The position numbers were made by a program, and so were the translations under genes. Below, in pieces: positions 11,306 through 24,203 of a stretch of 64,000 nucleotides of DNA; the first letter of the stretch is position 1, and each line of letters opens with the position of its first letter. The notes below the pieces were generated by a model. That model saw nothing but the letters and a program-made list of their open reading frames with translations, was not told the origin of the DNA and ran no database searches. This stretch comes from Carettochelys insculpta (Eukaryota > Chordata > Testudines > Carettochelyidae), in assembly GCF_033958435.1 (NCBI RefSeq), contig NC_134139.1, positions 202,351,501-202,415,500 on the forward strand, written 5' to 3'.

Positions 11306-11595
11306 TCCTACAGGACTGGGGGTGATCAGGCAGGTCGTGCCACCTGGTGCTCTGGGACTGGGGGTGATCAGGCAGGTCGCACCACCTGGTGCTCTGGGAT
11401 TTGGGGGGTGATACAACAGGTTGTACCACCCAGTGCTCTGGGAGTAGGGGTGATCAGGCAGGTCATGCCATCTGACGCGCTGGGATGAGAAGGCCAGGCA
11501 GAGCAGGCAAGACATTCCACCTGGTGCTCTGGGACTGGGGGTGATCAGGCAGGTCGCGCCACCTGGCACTCTGGGACCGGGGGTGATTAGATGGG
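11306..11595. repeat. Small tandem array, unit about 41-46 bp, about six copies
   Basis: GGTGATCAGGCAGGTCG, CACCTGGTGCTCTGGGA and CTGGG repeat in register, with one copy diverged (GATACAACAGGTTGTACC) and one expanded near 11480-11520. Confidence 0.88.
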
Positions 11596-12001
11596 CCAGT
11601 CAGCGTGGCCTGGGGCTGGAGCTGGGGACCAGCAGCTGCAATGAGACCCGCAGCTCCTGCAGGGAGCGGGGTGGGGTGGGGTGGGTCCTTGGGAAGAGGG
11701 GGCGTGGTTGAGGGCTCCCTTCCCTGGACTGGCAGGGTAAGCGCCACACACGCCCACCAGCTGTTACCTGCGGACGCAGCAGAACCCAGGTGGATCCACC
11801 CCAGCCACTCTCCAGGAGCCACCAGCCTCCTTGCCATGGAGCCTGGGCTGGGTGAAGGGGAGGGCATGGATTGGTGTGTGGGTGAGGAGAGCTCACAGGA
11901 AGGGGCGTCCTCGCTGCCATGAGAGCTCCTGTCTCACCCCTCAGCCTTGTGTGCTGTGCATCCAGGTCACTAAGGGCCCAGCACATTGTCGGCTGGTTCT
12001 A
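11596..12001. other. Intergenic, nothing assigned
   Basis: GC-rich but not a CpG island; no repeat recognised. Confidence 0.4.
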
Positions 12002-12009
12002 ACCAGGAG

Positions 12010-12201
12010 TGGGGTTCCCTGTAAGCTGAGCCCTTGGGCGGCTGCTCAGGAGATCGTCAGGTGCTGCCCAGCTGAGTAGCAGAGCGCCCACAGCTGCTCA
12101 CAGCTGGCAGCATGTTTGCATTGGTAGTGCACATCCACACAGGCCTCGGTGCACGTAACATTTATTCTGCCCATGAATGGAAAAGATTAGAGCAACCCCC
12201 G
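12010..12201 (+). mobile_element. Non-autonomous hAT-type element, family A copy 2
   Basis: Same internal order as the copy at 9138 (CCCTGTAAGCTGAGC to ATTTATTCTGCCCATG). Flanks ACCAGGAG (12002-12009) and GCCAGGAG (12202-12209) give a 7/8 target duplication. Ends read GGGGTTCCCT and AGCAACCCCC. Confidence 0.78.
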
Positions 12202-12633
12202 GCCAGGAGCCATTAATGCCCAGAGCTGAAGGGCAAACAGGGCCCTCTCCATGCGTCTCAGAGCAGCCCTGCAGCACACTCTGCTAACGTGGCCCTGGGC
12301 GCCCCACACCGCTCAGCTGCAGCACCTCGATCCTGACTGGCAACTGCCCTCCCCTACCCCCTGCCCCAGCTATCCCAGTCCTGGGGTACTCCCCACTGGA
12401 GCGCCTCAGTCCTAGCCCGCAGCTCCCCTGTCCTCTCACGCCCACTGATGAGCCTGATCCCAGGTGACAGGTGAGTGCCAGAGACCTGCTGTGTCTCTCA
12501 GCGCCCACTCCCATCGGGCAGCTCCAGGGGAGGCCGATGGACCAGAGCCACAGGGAGCTATTCACGTCCCAGCAGGAGCAGAGTTTGCTAAATTGCTCTG
12601 TAATCCTCTGGGTCAGGTGCTGGCACTGTCTCA

Positions 12634-12635
<2 letters not shown>
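12202..12635. other. Intergenic, nothing assigned
   Basis: No exon or repeat recognised. Confidence 0.4.

Positions 12636-12712
<77 letters not shown>
12636..12712. repeat. Compound (CT)n(CA)n microsatellite
   Basis: About 39 bases of CT followed by about 38 bases of CA, uninterrupted. Confidence 0.98.
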
Positions 12713-12715
<3 letters not shown>

Positions 12716-13195
12716 GCCTGACCTCCTAGCTCACCCAGGAGACGCCTTGCCCGATGGGCTGTCCTAGGTGACAGCGGCAGGTGAGGCAGTAGGGCCAACA
12801 CCCGACTCAAGGGCGGGTCTTTGGCGGATGCTCCCTCCCTTCTGCAGGCCCCCGGCCTCCAGCCATGGAACCCCTCTGTAAGACTCCGTTGTCTCCCGCA
12901 GGACCCCAGCCACCCAGCAGAGCTTAGCACTGAGCACTCCTGTCCAGGTGTCAGCCCCAGGCTGGGCCGTGCGGAGCAGGCCGGGGCTAAGGGCAGGGGA
13001 TGGTTATGTGGGGGGCTGAGCCCCACGTGCCTGTCACTGCTGGATTGAGTCCTGCTGCTGCTGTGACAGGCGCTCTGGAACACGGGCCAGAAGTCGTTAA
13101 CCCTTCAGTCCCCACTGCTCCCGGGCACCACGCGAAGCCACATGCGGGGGCAGCGGAGCCTCCACAGTTACCAGACCTACTGGCCCTTAACCAGG

Positions 13196-13375
13196 GCTCC
13201 CTCTATTTTTTTTCCATCCATGGGCAGAATAAATGTTCTGTGCACCAAGGCCTGTGCAGATGCGCACCACCCATAGAAACACACGCTGCCAGCCATGGGC
13301 TCTCTGCACCCAAGCAGCACCTGAATCTCTGCTGGGCAGCTGCCGAAGTGCTCAGCTTGCAGGGAACGCTGCCCC
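13196..13375 (-). mobile_element. Non-autonomous hAT-type element, family A copy 3
   Basis: Reverse orientation: CCATCCATGGGCAGAATAAATG near the left end and TGCTCAGCTTGCAGGGAACG at the right end. Both ends keep the inverted CAGSSYTCCCT-type terminus. The target duplication is unclear here. Confidence 0.72.
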
Positions 13376-16139
13376 TCAGCCAGGCTGCTGCCTTTCAGCT
13401 CCCCGGGAACTTCACCTCCCAGGGAACTGTGGGCTGGCTGATCCCACAGCTACTAGAGGCTGATAGACTTACAAGCACAGGGTGGGCTCTGCCTTGCCAT
13501 GCAGCGTGGGGACTGCCATTGCCAAGTGGGCCTGACCTGGCCACCTTTATTGTAACCCCTCTGCTCAGGTGGAAATGCAGGATCCTCTGCTGCTCATCAG
13601 CATGTTACAAGGGCCACAGCCCGGCCCTTGTGATGGACTCGGTGATGTGAACACGATTCTTCCCAGGGCCCAGTGGAAGCTGGTCCAGCTCTCAGCACTG
13701 CCACACAAACCTCTGTGTTGTACATCTTTAGTCAAGAGAGGGCTGGGGTAGTGTAGGGACTGCAGGTCAGGAGTGTGGGACAAGGGCAGGGCCAGGTGGG
13801 GAGCCCAGGACAGGGATCGCAGGAGGGCTGCAGGTCAGGAGTGAGGGGCCCCAGCATCCCAGGTGGAAACAGCACAAGGGCCAGATGTGCCATGGGGCAG
13901 GAAGCCCATGGGGCCGGGGGAAGCAGGCTCTGGAGGTTAAAACCAACCCACCAACGACTTCCCTTTAGTTCTGCCAGGAGTGCTGCTGTCTGCACAATGG
14001 CAGATGAGCGTTGTGGGCTGAACAATGGGGCGCCGGTGAAGGGCTGGCGTGATCTCCTGCACAGCCCTCCCCAGGGCTGGGTCAGCTTTTCAACGCTCGC
14101 TGCACTTCCTGGCCCTCCAGCTGCTGCCCTGCTCTCCTCTTGCTCGCCGGCCCCTCCCACCCGCAAAATTAATATTTAAAGTCATTGCAAGGGAAGAACG
14201 CTTCCGGCGTCCACCCACAAAGCAGCCTGCTCCCCTTCCCAGCACCAGCAGCCTCTCCCAGCTTCACTCCCCCGGCTCCACCAGGTTCCTGCAGCCAGGG
14301 AAACCTCTTTGGAAGGCTCCTTCTCTGGGACGTCCCACCCGGGAACCCCAGGGCTGAGCCACTGCAACTCCATCCCCCTCCCAGCTGCCACTCCCAAAGG
14401 CCACACCCTCCAGGCCTGGCAAGCAGGGACTGACCCTTCCTGACCCCAGTCAGGGTTACGGGAGTTTCTCACCAAAGGCTGGCTAAGGCATATGGATGGG
14501 AGGCAGGGTTTTGTAGCCCTCTTCTCTGGGCTCAGGGAGACCCACCTGTGCTCTGGGTATAGCCAGCGAGCCTCGAACTCTCTGAGCTGATCCCACATAC
14601 ACTGACTTTATCCCCAGGGAAACTCACTTTACTGGGGCTACTTCTTATTTACATCAGCAGGAGATCAGAATCAGGCCCTGTGCACCCATTATAGATAGAT
14701 AGATGGGAAGGGGATGGACAGACAGACTGAGGGAGCTAAGACCCCATGCAAGCCAGGTTATGGCTAGAAAAACAAGTATGAAAGAAAGCACCAAAGAGTA
14801 AAGCCAGGCACCCACGTCTGAAAGCAAACAAAGAACCAGGGCATTGAGATCTGGATTCACCGCACTTTCTCCCTGCCTGGCGGATTCACCCAACCCTACC
14901 CCGGCACAGAGGAGCTGTGGGACGATGAAGAGGTGGGAGACGCTGGTGGGGTGGAGCTGGGCGTCTCTCCCTTGGAGCATTCCAATGGCTACCACGCTTA
15001 GCTGCTGCTACAGGCATGGGATCCTGCTTCTGGCCAAGCAGCAAAGCCAGACGGGCACTTCCTGGGGGCAGCGTGAGCTGGCAGGTGAGTGTCAGACAGG
15101 ACAGATGGACAAAGAGGGAGATGCGCCCAACGATAGGGAACCACGCGGCTTGGGGCGTCCCTGTGTGTTCTGACCCTGCCTGGACTTTTCGGACACCCAG
15201 ACTTGGAAGACAGCAAATGATGCCAATCGTTTTTCTAACCCCTCCTCACTCCACGCCCTCTCTGCGGGCTGGCCCTGCTCAACTCCCCAGGGCCAGGTAC
15301 AGCCCCCTGCGTTCCAGAGCTCAAACCCACCCAAGCAACTGGCCCCTGCCCCCTGCACTCCTCCCTGGGCTACTTACCCTAAGCACCTGCTGTCTGTGAC
15401 TCCCAGGGCTGCTCACTCGCTCAGTGCTGCTCAGGGCTCCTGCCAGCATCAGCCCAGACTTCCAGCTCTCCCCATGACATCACCGCCGAGGCAGGCGATT
15501 GGCTGAGGCCAGGGCCTTTGCTGATTGGGCAGCCTCTTGTCAGGGAAGCAGGGATTGCCTGAGTAACTCCTTGCCAGCCGGGTACCCAAAGGATGATGTC
15601 ACACAAAGAAGCAATTTTCCGCTCAGGCTGGGCTGGGGATCAAAGCCAGCAGGAGAGATCTGGGCTGGCTTTGGAGACCCCTATTAATGGACATTACAGG
15701 GATGCCCACAGGCACCAGTCAGGCTCCTGGCCTCCGATGCCAAGTGATGAACTCACCCACGGGGGAACATGGTCCCTGCCCTGCAGATACTCGGATCGCC
15801 AGCCCCTGCTCCCCCTGCAAAGGGCACCAGGGGTCCTGAGCAGCCATTCGATGAACAAAGAGCCAAATCAGCTGCATCTCGCTCAGTCCATCGTGCTACC
15901 ACCAGTGGGGCTAGATGCCCAGCTGGTTTCCTTCCCTTGGCATCAGGAGAGTGGGGCCACCAGGGAACCCCGCCCAACAAGATAGAGAAGACGCTTTCGT
16001 CCAGCCTAGCTTTAAAAGGCCAAAATAATGAACCTTCCCCATCCCACAGGTCTGACTGCACCCCCACCCAGACGGTTTTCCTGCTCCTCGGAGTGAAACA
16101 TTCTCTTCTGACTTTTACCCCTGTCCTCCCAGCACCATG
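13376..16139. other. Intergenic; a short GATA-type tract and a CRE/CCAAT-like patch
   Basis: A short TAGATAGATAGATGG tract lies at 14691-14705. Around 15473-15605 the sequence carries TGACATCA, GATTGGCTG, GATTGGG and GATGTCAC, a promoter-like mix discussed as a finding. I see no exon. Confidence 0.4.
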
Positions 16140-16445
16140 TGCCACCCTAAATCATGAGGATGATTTGTATTCCCACAGCACGAGGCACTGTGCAAACACA
16201 GGACAAAGAAATTCCCACAGCGTGTATAACCTCAGGACAAGGCAAGACAGGCAGATGGCTGGGGAACAAGGAGAAGCAATGAGATGATACTGCTCAGCAT
16301 GGCAGGCCAGGGTACCAGTATCCCAGCATCCTGCTACTCCCTTTTGTTTCTGCAGGTATCACAGCAAGAAAGAGTTCTAAGGATGGATAATGGGTTGGTT
16401 TTGAAGGTGTTTAAGGGGAGCTCCTCTCATGAGGGAGGAGCCCCA
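16140..16445 (+). repeat. Ancient amniote interspersed repeat (MIR/L3-like)
   Basis: Landmarks CACTGTGCAAACACAGGACAA, GAAGCAATGAGATGATACTG and GTATCACAGCAAGAAAGAG followed by GTGTTTAAGGGGAGCTCC match a widespread old reptile repeat that I know by pattern but cannot name with certainty. Confidence 0.55.
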
Positions 16446-16675
16446 TGGATTTAGAACTCTTTCAAATTCCTACGCTGTCCGGCCAACGCAGAAACACATG
16501 GGGTCAGATTTTCACATGCTCAGCCAAATATTCAAAGGCATGTAGCACCCAACATGCTGATCACCTTTGAAACTCCAGCCCTGGGTCGTTTGCTTAGCTA
16601 AGGCCTGCCAGGTTAGCCCTCAGTCTTTCCGCACATCTTCCTCCTTCCAGTTCACAAAGCTGGCCAGGAAACATG

Positions 16676-17410
16676 ATAAGAACATAAGAATGGCTACACT
16701 GGGTCAGACCAAAGGTCCATCTCGCCCAGTGTCCTGTCTTCCAAGAGTGGCTAATGCCAGGTGCCCCAGAGGGAGTGAACAGAACAGGGAATCATCAAGT
16801 GATCCCTCCCATTACCGGATCCCGGTTTCTGACAAACACGGGCTAAGGGCACCATTCCTACCCATCCTGGCAAGGAAGTATTGATGGACCTGCCCTCCAT
16901 GAATTTATTTTTGAACCCTGATAAAGTCCTGGTCTTCACAATATCCTCTGGCAAGGAGTTCCACAGGTTGACTGTGCGCCGTGAAAAGAAATACTTCCTT
17001 TTGTTAGTCATAAGTTCAAGTTTTAAACCTGCTGCCTAGTTATTTCGTTTGTGACCCCTAGTTCTTGAGTTATGGGAACAAATAACTTTTCCTTATTCGA
17101 TTGTTCCACACGAGTTATGATTTTATGGGCCTCTATCACCCACCTCTTAGTCTCCTCTTTTTCTAAGCTGACAACTCCCAGTCTTTTTAATCTTCACATA
17201 CACCTGTTCTAACCCCCTGAACATCTTTATTGCCTTTTTTGAACCTTTTCCAATGCCAGGGTAGCTTTTTTGAGATGAGGCAACCCCATCTATATGCAGT
17301 ATACAAGATGTGGCATACTATGGATTTATGCCCTGTCTTTATCCCCTTTTTGAGCAACCCCCATACTGAAACAAGCAAGAGTAGCTAGCACATATTATTT
17401 TCACCAGGCC
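16676..17410 (-). mobile_element. CR1 LINE 3' end (GGGTCAGACCAAAGG subfamily)
   Basis: Starts AACATAAGAATGGCTACACTG and proceeds through CCAGTGTCCTGTCTTCC, TGCCAGGTGCCCCAGAGGG, GGCAAGGAGTTCCACAGG, ACCCCTAGTTCTTGAG and TTTTTTGAGATGAGGCAACC, the usual order of this CR1 read from its 3' end. The pol frame on the minus strand is open over 16751-17011 (KRKYFFSRRTVNLWNSLPED) and broken further on. Confidence 0.93.
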
Positions 17411-17689
17411 AAGCCAATGTTAACTAAATGTGGCCAGAGTTCCCAAACTGCCCTGGCCTTGTTAGGCTAGCACCTATTCCTACACAGCCCAGCCAAATGG
17501 CTCCAAGTCCTGGCATCTGTTAGAAATTAACTTCGGAGACTCCACTAAAAGCACGTTAAGGGACCTTTTAAGTCGCAGAGCTAAGCGGTTTGAAGTCAGA
17601 TGCTGCTGGGTTTCTTACAGTTCTAGGCAGTTTGTGGTGGCTACCCATTATTAACATTACAGGAGCTCCAAGAGGCCATGCCAGAGAAT

Positions 17690-17925
17690 GGGCCCCACCG
17701 TGCAAGGAGCTGTACAAAAATAGAGTGATAGATAATCTGAGGCCTGAAGAGTTTACAGTCTAAGTAGGATATAGAGGAAGGTTCATTATCCCCATTTTAC
17801 AGCTGAGGAACAAATACCCAGAAAACCAATGGGAGCTGCGCTAGGTCATGCAGGGGGTCTGAAGCAGATCTGGGAAATGGCCTTAGCTCTCCTGAGTCCC
17901 AACCCAGTGCACTAAACACGGGCAT
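17690..17925 (+). repeat. MIR/CORE-SINE-like repeat
   Basis: GGAGCTGTACAAAAATAG, GAGTTTACAGTCTAAGTAGG and CCCCATTTTACAGCTGAGGAAC occur in the order of an old amniote SINE, ending near GAGTCCCAACCCAGTGC. Confidence 0.65.
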
Positions 17926-20900
17926 GTCCTTCTAGACCCAATCCACCCAGTCCTAACTGCAGCCCATCCCCAGTCAGCCATGAGGAGCAACGTTCCCCAG
18001 CAGCTCTCCATCTCCAGGGTTGTGCGTACGTGCATGAACTGCTGAACCCTGCTGTACGGAGTGCCTCGGGCCAGATGAAGTAGCTATTCAATGCTGCATT
18101 CCCAGAGCTCACGTTCATGGGCACCTTTTCCAACTGCCTCCGGCTGGCTCACGCATGTGATGCCATGGACAGCTCAAGGGTCCTTACAAAGTTTGAGGGC
18201 AACAGCCTTGAGGTTAGTCCTGATACAACACAATACTCAGAATGCTCAGGATCCTGCCCAGGCGTGGAGCCGGAGAAGGATGCGGCAGCGGAGCAAGGCG
18301 GTGAGGGGCAGAGGGCCGTTGCACATCAGGGCTGCCAGCTGCGAGGCCAAGTCCATCACCAGCCGGCTGCATTGGCTGGACTGGAGGGAGCGTGGAGGGT
18401 AGGCGATGCCTTGCAAAGAGCTGTGCTGCCGGGTTCCGCCCTGCACCCAGCATGGTCCTGTCAATAGTGTCGCTTGTTTCCACCAGCAGCGCCAAACCTG
18501 GAGGAGTCCTGTTGCAGGAAAGGTGTTAGCCAGCACCAGAGAGAATGGACATCTTCAGCCCGGGGAGAACAAAGCAAGGACCAGAGTGGAGAGTCCCGGA
18601 ATGGCACCTCCTTCCCTGCCTCTGCCTCCTCACCAGCAAATCAATCGGCATTTCTCTGGTGCTCAGGCCACGCTCCTGGAGGCCTTTGGCGAGGCTGTTC
18701 CAATGATGCGGCAATGTTTTTTAGGGCGGGGGTGCTGAGCTGCTCCCCCCCCACACTCACTGCAGCAGGCGGAGGTCACAGCTGAGGGCAGCTGAGGAAC
18801 CCCCAACCAGGGCCAGAAAGGAAGCTCTAGGGCCAGCAGCAGAGCCCCTGAGTTCCAGGCAGACAGCTGGGGCCCTGGGCCTGGCAGATTGGACCCTGGG
18901 CAACAACAGAGCAGCTGGCAGCCAGGACCCTGAGTGAGCAGCCAGCAGTGGAGCCCCTGGGGAAGGGGACCGATGGGTCCACGCTGGATGCAAACTCTGG
19001 GGATGCTGCAGTACCCCCACACCCCTCCTTCCTGTGCCTGTGGGTGTCCCCACCACCCACACCATCTGCACCAAGAGTGCCAGAGGTTTCGTAGCTCTCT
19101 GGAACATGGTGTAGAAAGTCCTTACTTATCACAGTGAGTAGAAAGTTACAGCACAATCCATGTGGGTCAAGCTGTTGCCCAGAGCTCTCTGACCTGCTGG
19201 AGTCCAAGCCAGCTTCCACCTCTTTGACTCAGGGTTACCCGACTGCCTTCTCAGGCCTTTGTTTTCCAGCAGGTCACCTAGCAAGGGTGGACCTCCTGGC
19301 CTGCAAGTTGCTCTGTTCCCCTTGTTTTCTTAGACTAGTTCCTGGACCCAGGCAGCCAGGCGTCACCCTGCCTGGATTTCTGCAAAGAGCAAACACTTTC
19401 CTCTCCCTTCCTAGTTAGCCAGGGCACTCTCTGGGGAAACTGAGGCACACACTCATTTTCCTGAAACGTTATGGAAACTTCCCACTCTGTCGCCATGGCT
19501 GAGAGTAGGGAACAACCAGGCAGGTAGTGTTGTGCCATAGCATGGATCGGCACTGGGGGTGAACACTGGCACGCAGCAGAGCCCTCGCCTGCTCCGGCTG
19601 GAGGGATAACGTCCATTGGTTTTCAGCTTTCGGGGCTTGTCATGCCAAGGTCTAGCCAAGCCTGGCAGAAGAAAGACCTATGTCGCCTGGGACAGGCTGT
19701 GTCCGTTGGATTCCTGACTAGCTCACCAATTCGAACCCAGTCTCCTGGATTTCTATGGCCTGCCCGGGAGCCCTGACACTTCCAGCCCAGCGTGAGAGAA
19801 CCCAAGACGCCTGGTGAGTCAGAGACAGAGCCCAGCCCACCGAACTCTGCTAAGTGCTCAGGGCCAGATTCAGCGAGCCGTTAAATGCAAGCTCCATGTT
19901 AAGCAGGTGAATGATCCCATCGGCTTTAAGGACCCGTGTACTAGCTGATGTAGCTTGCGGGCTCATGGGCTAACGTCCTGGAATGTATGAGACAAGGAGG
20001 CAACCTGTCCCACTCCTGCCTTCACCCACAGCTCAGGTTATACCTGTCTGAAGCCTCTCAGGAGTGCCAACTAACCCAGGGCCTGTTGTTCGGTGTGGTG
20101 TTGAATTCCCGCATGAGGAAGAGCCCCAGCGACACATTTCCAACCAAACAAAGCTTTGTTCTTGGACCTTGTAATCTCCTGTCCAGCTGTACCACAGACC
20201 CTGCACTGCAACTGTCCAGCCCGCTGAGGTCTGATGTTTCCAGGGGCAGCTTGCTTGGCACCAGCTGCCGGGGTCTAACAGGCTGCCCAAGGCCTAGGAT
20301 TGCAGGAAGCTGAACTGGATCCCCACCAGATCTCCTGGAAACACAGAGGATGGTGGGGAGGAAGCTGCCATGCTCCCCTGACACAATACCCCGGAGCCCA
20401 CACCTGCAGAGACCAACGGGGGTGAGCCACAAGGGACCCCACAGAGCCTGTCACTGGTCCCCGTTGCTACGGTGATGAGATGTGAATGATGAAAGGAGGC
20501 AGAGGGCCAGGACATCACCCATTGAAATTGACCGTGGTACCTGAGCTGGGTGCTGCAGCTCTAAGTGGGGAGGGGTGATAGAGGGTTGATGTTGTCCCAT
20601 TCCTTAAAGGCTTTTAACCTCTACCCAGAGGGGCCTGTTGAAGCACAAGACTTCTCTGTGTTTAGGTGGCTAACATTCAGCTTTATTGAATTCAATAAGG
20701 CAACAGATGAGCCAAACTGGACACTAGTAAAACCAGGTCCAGCAAGGCTGCTTGATGCAGCTAACTCGAGTATTTTATACCCTTCCACAAACAAAGCCCA
20801 GTGTCAGAGGCAATTAGTTAGAGAATCGTAAATCACTTCTCAAAGAGAAACCATTATCAGCAAAGAGAAACTGGTACTAGGGAGCTGGAGCCTTGACTCC

Positions 20901-21620
20901 AAACAGTTCATTAACACATTCCATTGAGCTCCTCCTTCCTGCTATTCCCAAACAGGTCAAGGAAAGTACAGGCTCTTGTTTGCTGGCAAAAGTAAGGGAT
21001 GTGAAATGGCTTCTTATACAAGATGGTTTCGACAGGCCATAGCAGCTACCTGGGGACAGGAGCTCAGCCAGGCACCAGTCTGGCTTAGCTCTTTGCCTCC
21101 TCTCAACACACACATACACACCCTGCCTAAAGGACAGTGGGTTGGAAAGCAGCCCCCTATGCCCAGGATGTTTGTGCCTCAGCAACTCCCAGCCCTTTGG
21201 AAAGGGACCCGCCAGACCAGTCTCACTCAGTCGCTAGGGCAGGAGTGGGCTGGGGGGTGGGAGAGCTCGGGCAGACAGAGGAGATTCACATTTGGGTCCA
21301 GATGCAACGAGGGCCCATGTTAGCTCTGGTTCAAGCAGTGAGTTCCGCTGTCCAGGTCCCTCCGCTGGGGAATGTCTCATCCCTGCACTCAAGGACCCAG
21401 AGGTGCCATGGGATGGGAGGATCTTGACTGGACGCTTGGTTTGTACTGTGCACGTTCAGGAATCTCTGCTGAAGCCACTGCCCACAGCTCTGTCCCTGCA
21501 GGTCAGGGTCCTCTCTGCCAGGGCCTGCCTCTCCTGCTGGGCCGTCTGAGGGTTCTGGTGGAACACAGCTATGGTGGGAAGTCCTGGGTGCAGACAGATC
21601 TGATTGCTTTGGTGGCGGAC
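17926..21620. other. Intergenic, nothing assigned
   Basis: Several kilobases of mixed sequence with no exon I can support. Frames here are short and on both strands. Confidence 0.4.
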
Positions 21621-21624
21621 TCCG

Positions 21625-21795
21625 GGCCCCTGCTACGCTAGGCGCTGTACGTACAGATGCTAATGTGCAAGGCCCACAGAGCCTGGCAGAGGGAAGCTTT
21701 GCTCTCCCCATTTTACCACTAGGGAGCCAAGGCACAGAGCGACTGAGTCACATGCTTGAGGTCTGTGGCAGAGCCAGGAGCTGAAGGCAGCTCCC
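21625..21795 (+). repeat. MIR/CORE-SINE-like repeat
   Basis: CTACGCTAGGCGCTGTACG, CTCCCCATTTTACCACTAGG and GTCTGTGGCAGAGCCAGGA match the MIR-type order. Confidence 0.6.
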
Positions 21796-22334
21796 CTGAG
21801 TCCCTGTCCAGAGCACCCCCACGGAATGAGAGCCATAAACATGATTTCACTAGCGCTGAGGCCTAAGCAGTGGGTACAATGCAGGCGTGGCCTTGTCAGC
21901 TTTGCAGCCCCAAGCAAAGCTCTTCTTGGTCTTGCAAGGTGCTGAGAAACCAGCTCCCTTTCCCAGGCTGCCCTCTCACGCCCCAAGGAGTTGCAGGGAG
22001 TTACCTCCAGAAAGCACAGGCCTCTTCGGTGCAAACAGTCCCGGAGCTGGCCAAAGGGAGCTGGGGGCGGCCAGCGCATACACTGGGCCTGCCCTTTGTC
22101 CAGGGTGGTTGGTTTTTCTGGGCTAGATGGAAAATGCCCAAGCACAGCCTGGCACATGGGCCCTCCCAGGGCTCGTACCCGCCTTTCCTTTCCCTTCTCT
22201 GTGTCCCAGGCCTGCTGGTGCTGTCCTTGGCACTCGGGGGCTTTTCTGCCTGGCAGACTAAAATCCACAAGGGGTTAATTCTGCCAGACTTTTCACACTC
22301 CGGGCTGAAAAGGGGGGAACAGAAAAGGAGCGGC

Positions 22335-22495
22335 CTGTCTCCTGATTGGATGGCAATGACATCATACCCCCCACAGGAGCCAATAGGAAACCGCACTGCC
22401 TGTTTAAAGCTTCCCATCCCTATTCATCTCTAGCTCCGGGTGCTGCAGGGGGAGGAGGCTGAGCTGCCTTTAATTACAGCCTCATTAGGGTCCCA
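22335..22495. promoter_or_regulatory. Promoter-like motif cluster (CCAAT, CRE-like, homeobox-type ATTA)
   Basis: GATTGG, TGACATCAT, CCAATAGG and TTTAAAGC lie within 80 bp, followed by GCCTTTAATTACAGCC and CTCATTAGG. It is upstream of STMN4 on its strand and could be a distal promoter, leader exon or enhancer. No transcript evidence; a motif-level call only. Confidence 0.25.
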
Positions 22496-23874
22496 GCCCT
22501 GGGCCTAGGGGCGACGGAGAGGGATGGGAAAGGGATGTCTTTGTTCCAGAAGGCAATGGAGCAGCCTGCCCACCCCTGCCACAGGTGCTGGGGAATCAAG
22601 GATTCAGCTCCCGGCCTGGCCCCCCTGGTGTGCTGCAGCTGGGCACTGGGGTGAGATCATTGCAAAGCTGCGCGTGATGCGACTGTGAACAAGCCAGGCC
22701 CCCAGGGTGAACCGGCTGCGGCTGGGCCATCTCAGCCTGCCCCAGGTGGCCCCTCAGCCTGGAGAGGTGGGCAGACGCTGGCATGCCCATGCCACCACTG
22801 GGAGGGGCGGACAGGCAGGCCAGAGCAGCGGACCGACCAAGGCAGAAGACCCTGGCTGTCCCTAGGGGCTTGTGAGAAGGCAGCTGGAGGCCTTTGTCTG
22901 ACAGCGGCCAGGCCAGAGAGGGAGATGGGAGGGAGGCGAACAAGGAGAAGGGGGAGCCCAGCATGGAGCAAGAGTCTAGTCCCCTGGCTTTGCTGCAGTT
23001 GATACCTCCACTCTCCCATTGCCGCACATGGCTTCAAAGGGCGCTGTGCTTGCAGGGCAGAGAGGTTGGTGTTTGGGTGTTACTGAGCCCAGGACAGGCA
23101 CATACACCCTGGCCAAACTTGCTGCCTGGTTCATCTGGAAGAGACACACAGGTGGGTGAGGGCCGGTTGGGGCAGTGCCAGGCAAACGCTGATCCAAGCC
23201 CCTGCCACCTGGTCCCATGGTGACAGTCAGACACGGCCAGTGTGCAGGAGCTGGCTGGACATGGGCAACTCAGCAGCAGGGCAGGTGCAGAAAATCAGGA
23301 GTGCTGCAGCAGTCTTTATAATGGGGGAGCTAAGAGCCATTGAACTGAACGGCAAACTCAGGATGCAGGGGAAACCCCTTCAAACCAGGGGATGCAGCGG
23401 CACCCTCCGCACCCCCACTCCCAGCACCTCTGGGTGCTTTCTCCTGGGGAGACACCGGCGGGGCAGTGCGTGAGGGTACTGAGCTCCTCTGGGCTGGTTA
23501 GCAAAGCTGCAGCTAGCTTGAATCTGGCCTGCGGCACCAGGCAGGCCCCAAGTGCAGTGTTCTGCCTGGTCCAATGTCACCTAGCACATGGCTTCCCTCT
23601 GGCCCAGGCTGCATCAGTCACCCTGAGCTGCTCCAGGTAACTGGGAGCTGAGGCAGCCCCCTCCCAGGAGCTGGTGCCCAGCAGGCGAGACGCAAAGAGG
23701 GGCTGTTGGCTGGGGCCACGGGCAGGGTTGGTACAGCACAGGTATGGCTAAGGGTGCTGCTGCTCAGAGAAGAGGCAGGGAACATGACTGGTGTCCACCC
23801 ACTCCCTCCAGCTCGGGGGTGTGTCCGATGAAAATTCAACACCCCATCAGAGCAGGGAATGAAAGTTCCTTAAC

Positions 23875-24203
23875 GGCTGGGCCCACGGTGCTTCAAGAGG
23901 GAGGGAGAAAAACATTCCCTTTAACTTCTGAAAATAGAACAAGGAGCAAGGGGCTTAAACTGCAGCAAGGGAGGGTTAGGCTGGACATTAGGAAAAAGTT
24001 CCTTACTGTCAGGGTGGTCAAACAGTGGAATACATCGTCGGGGGAGGCTGTGGAATCACCATCTCTGGAGATATTTAAGAGCAGGTTAGATAGATGTCTA
24101 ACAGAGATGGTATGGATGGTGCTCAGTCCTGCTGTGAGGATGGGACTGGACTCGATGACCTCTCGAGGTCGCTCCCAGGTCTAGCGCTCTCCGATTCTAT
24201 CCT
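23875..24203 (+). mobile_element. CR1 LINE 3' fragment
   Basis: The translated order NRTRSKGLKLQQGRVRLD, the RKKFLTVRVVKQWN block and SPSLEIFKSRLDRC is the CR1 pol end; the 3' tail has GGGACTGGACTCGATGACCTC and ends CCGATTCTATC. Confidence 0.9.

Noticed and set aside
12284..12767. Frames with Ser-Leu, Thr-His or Val-Cys runs
   Set aside because: They are translations of the CT/CA microsatellite.
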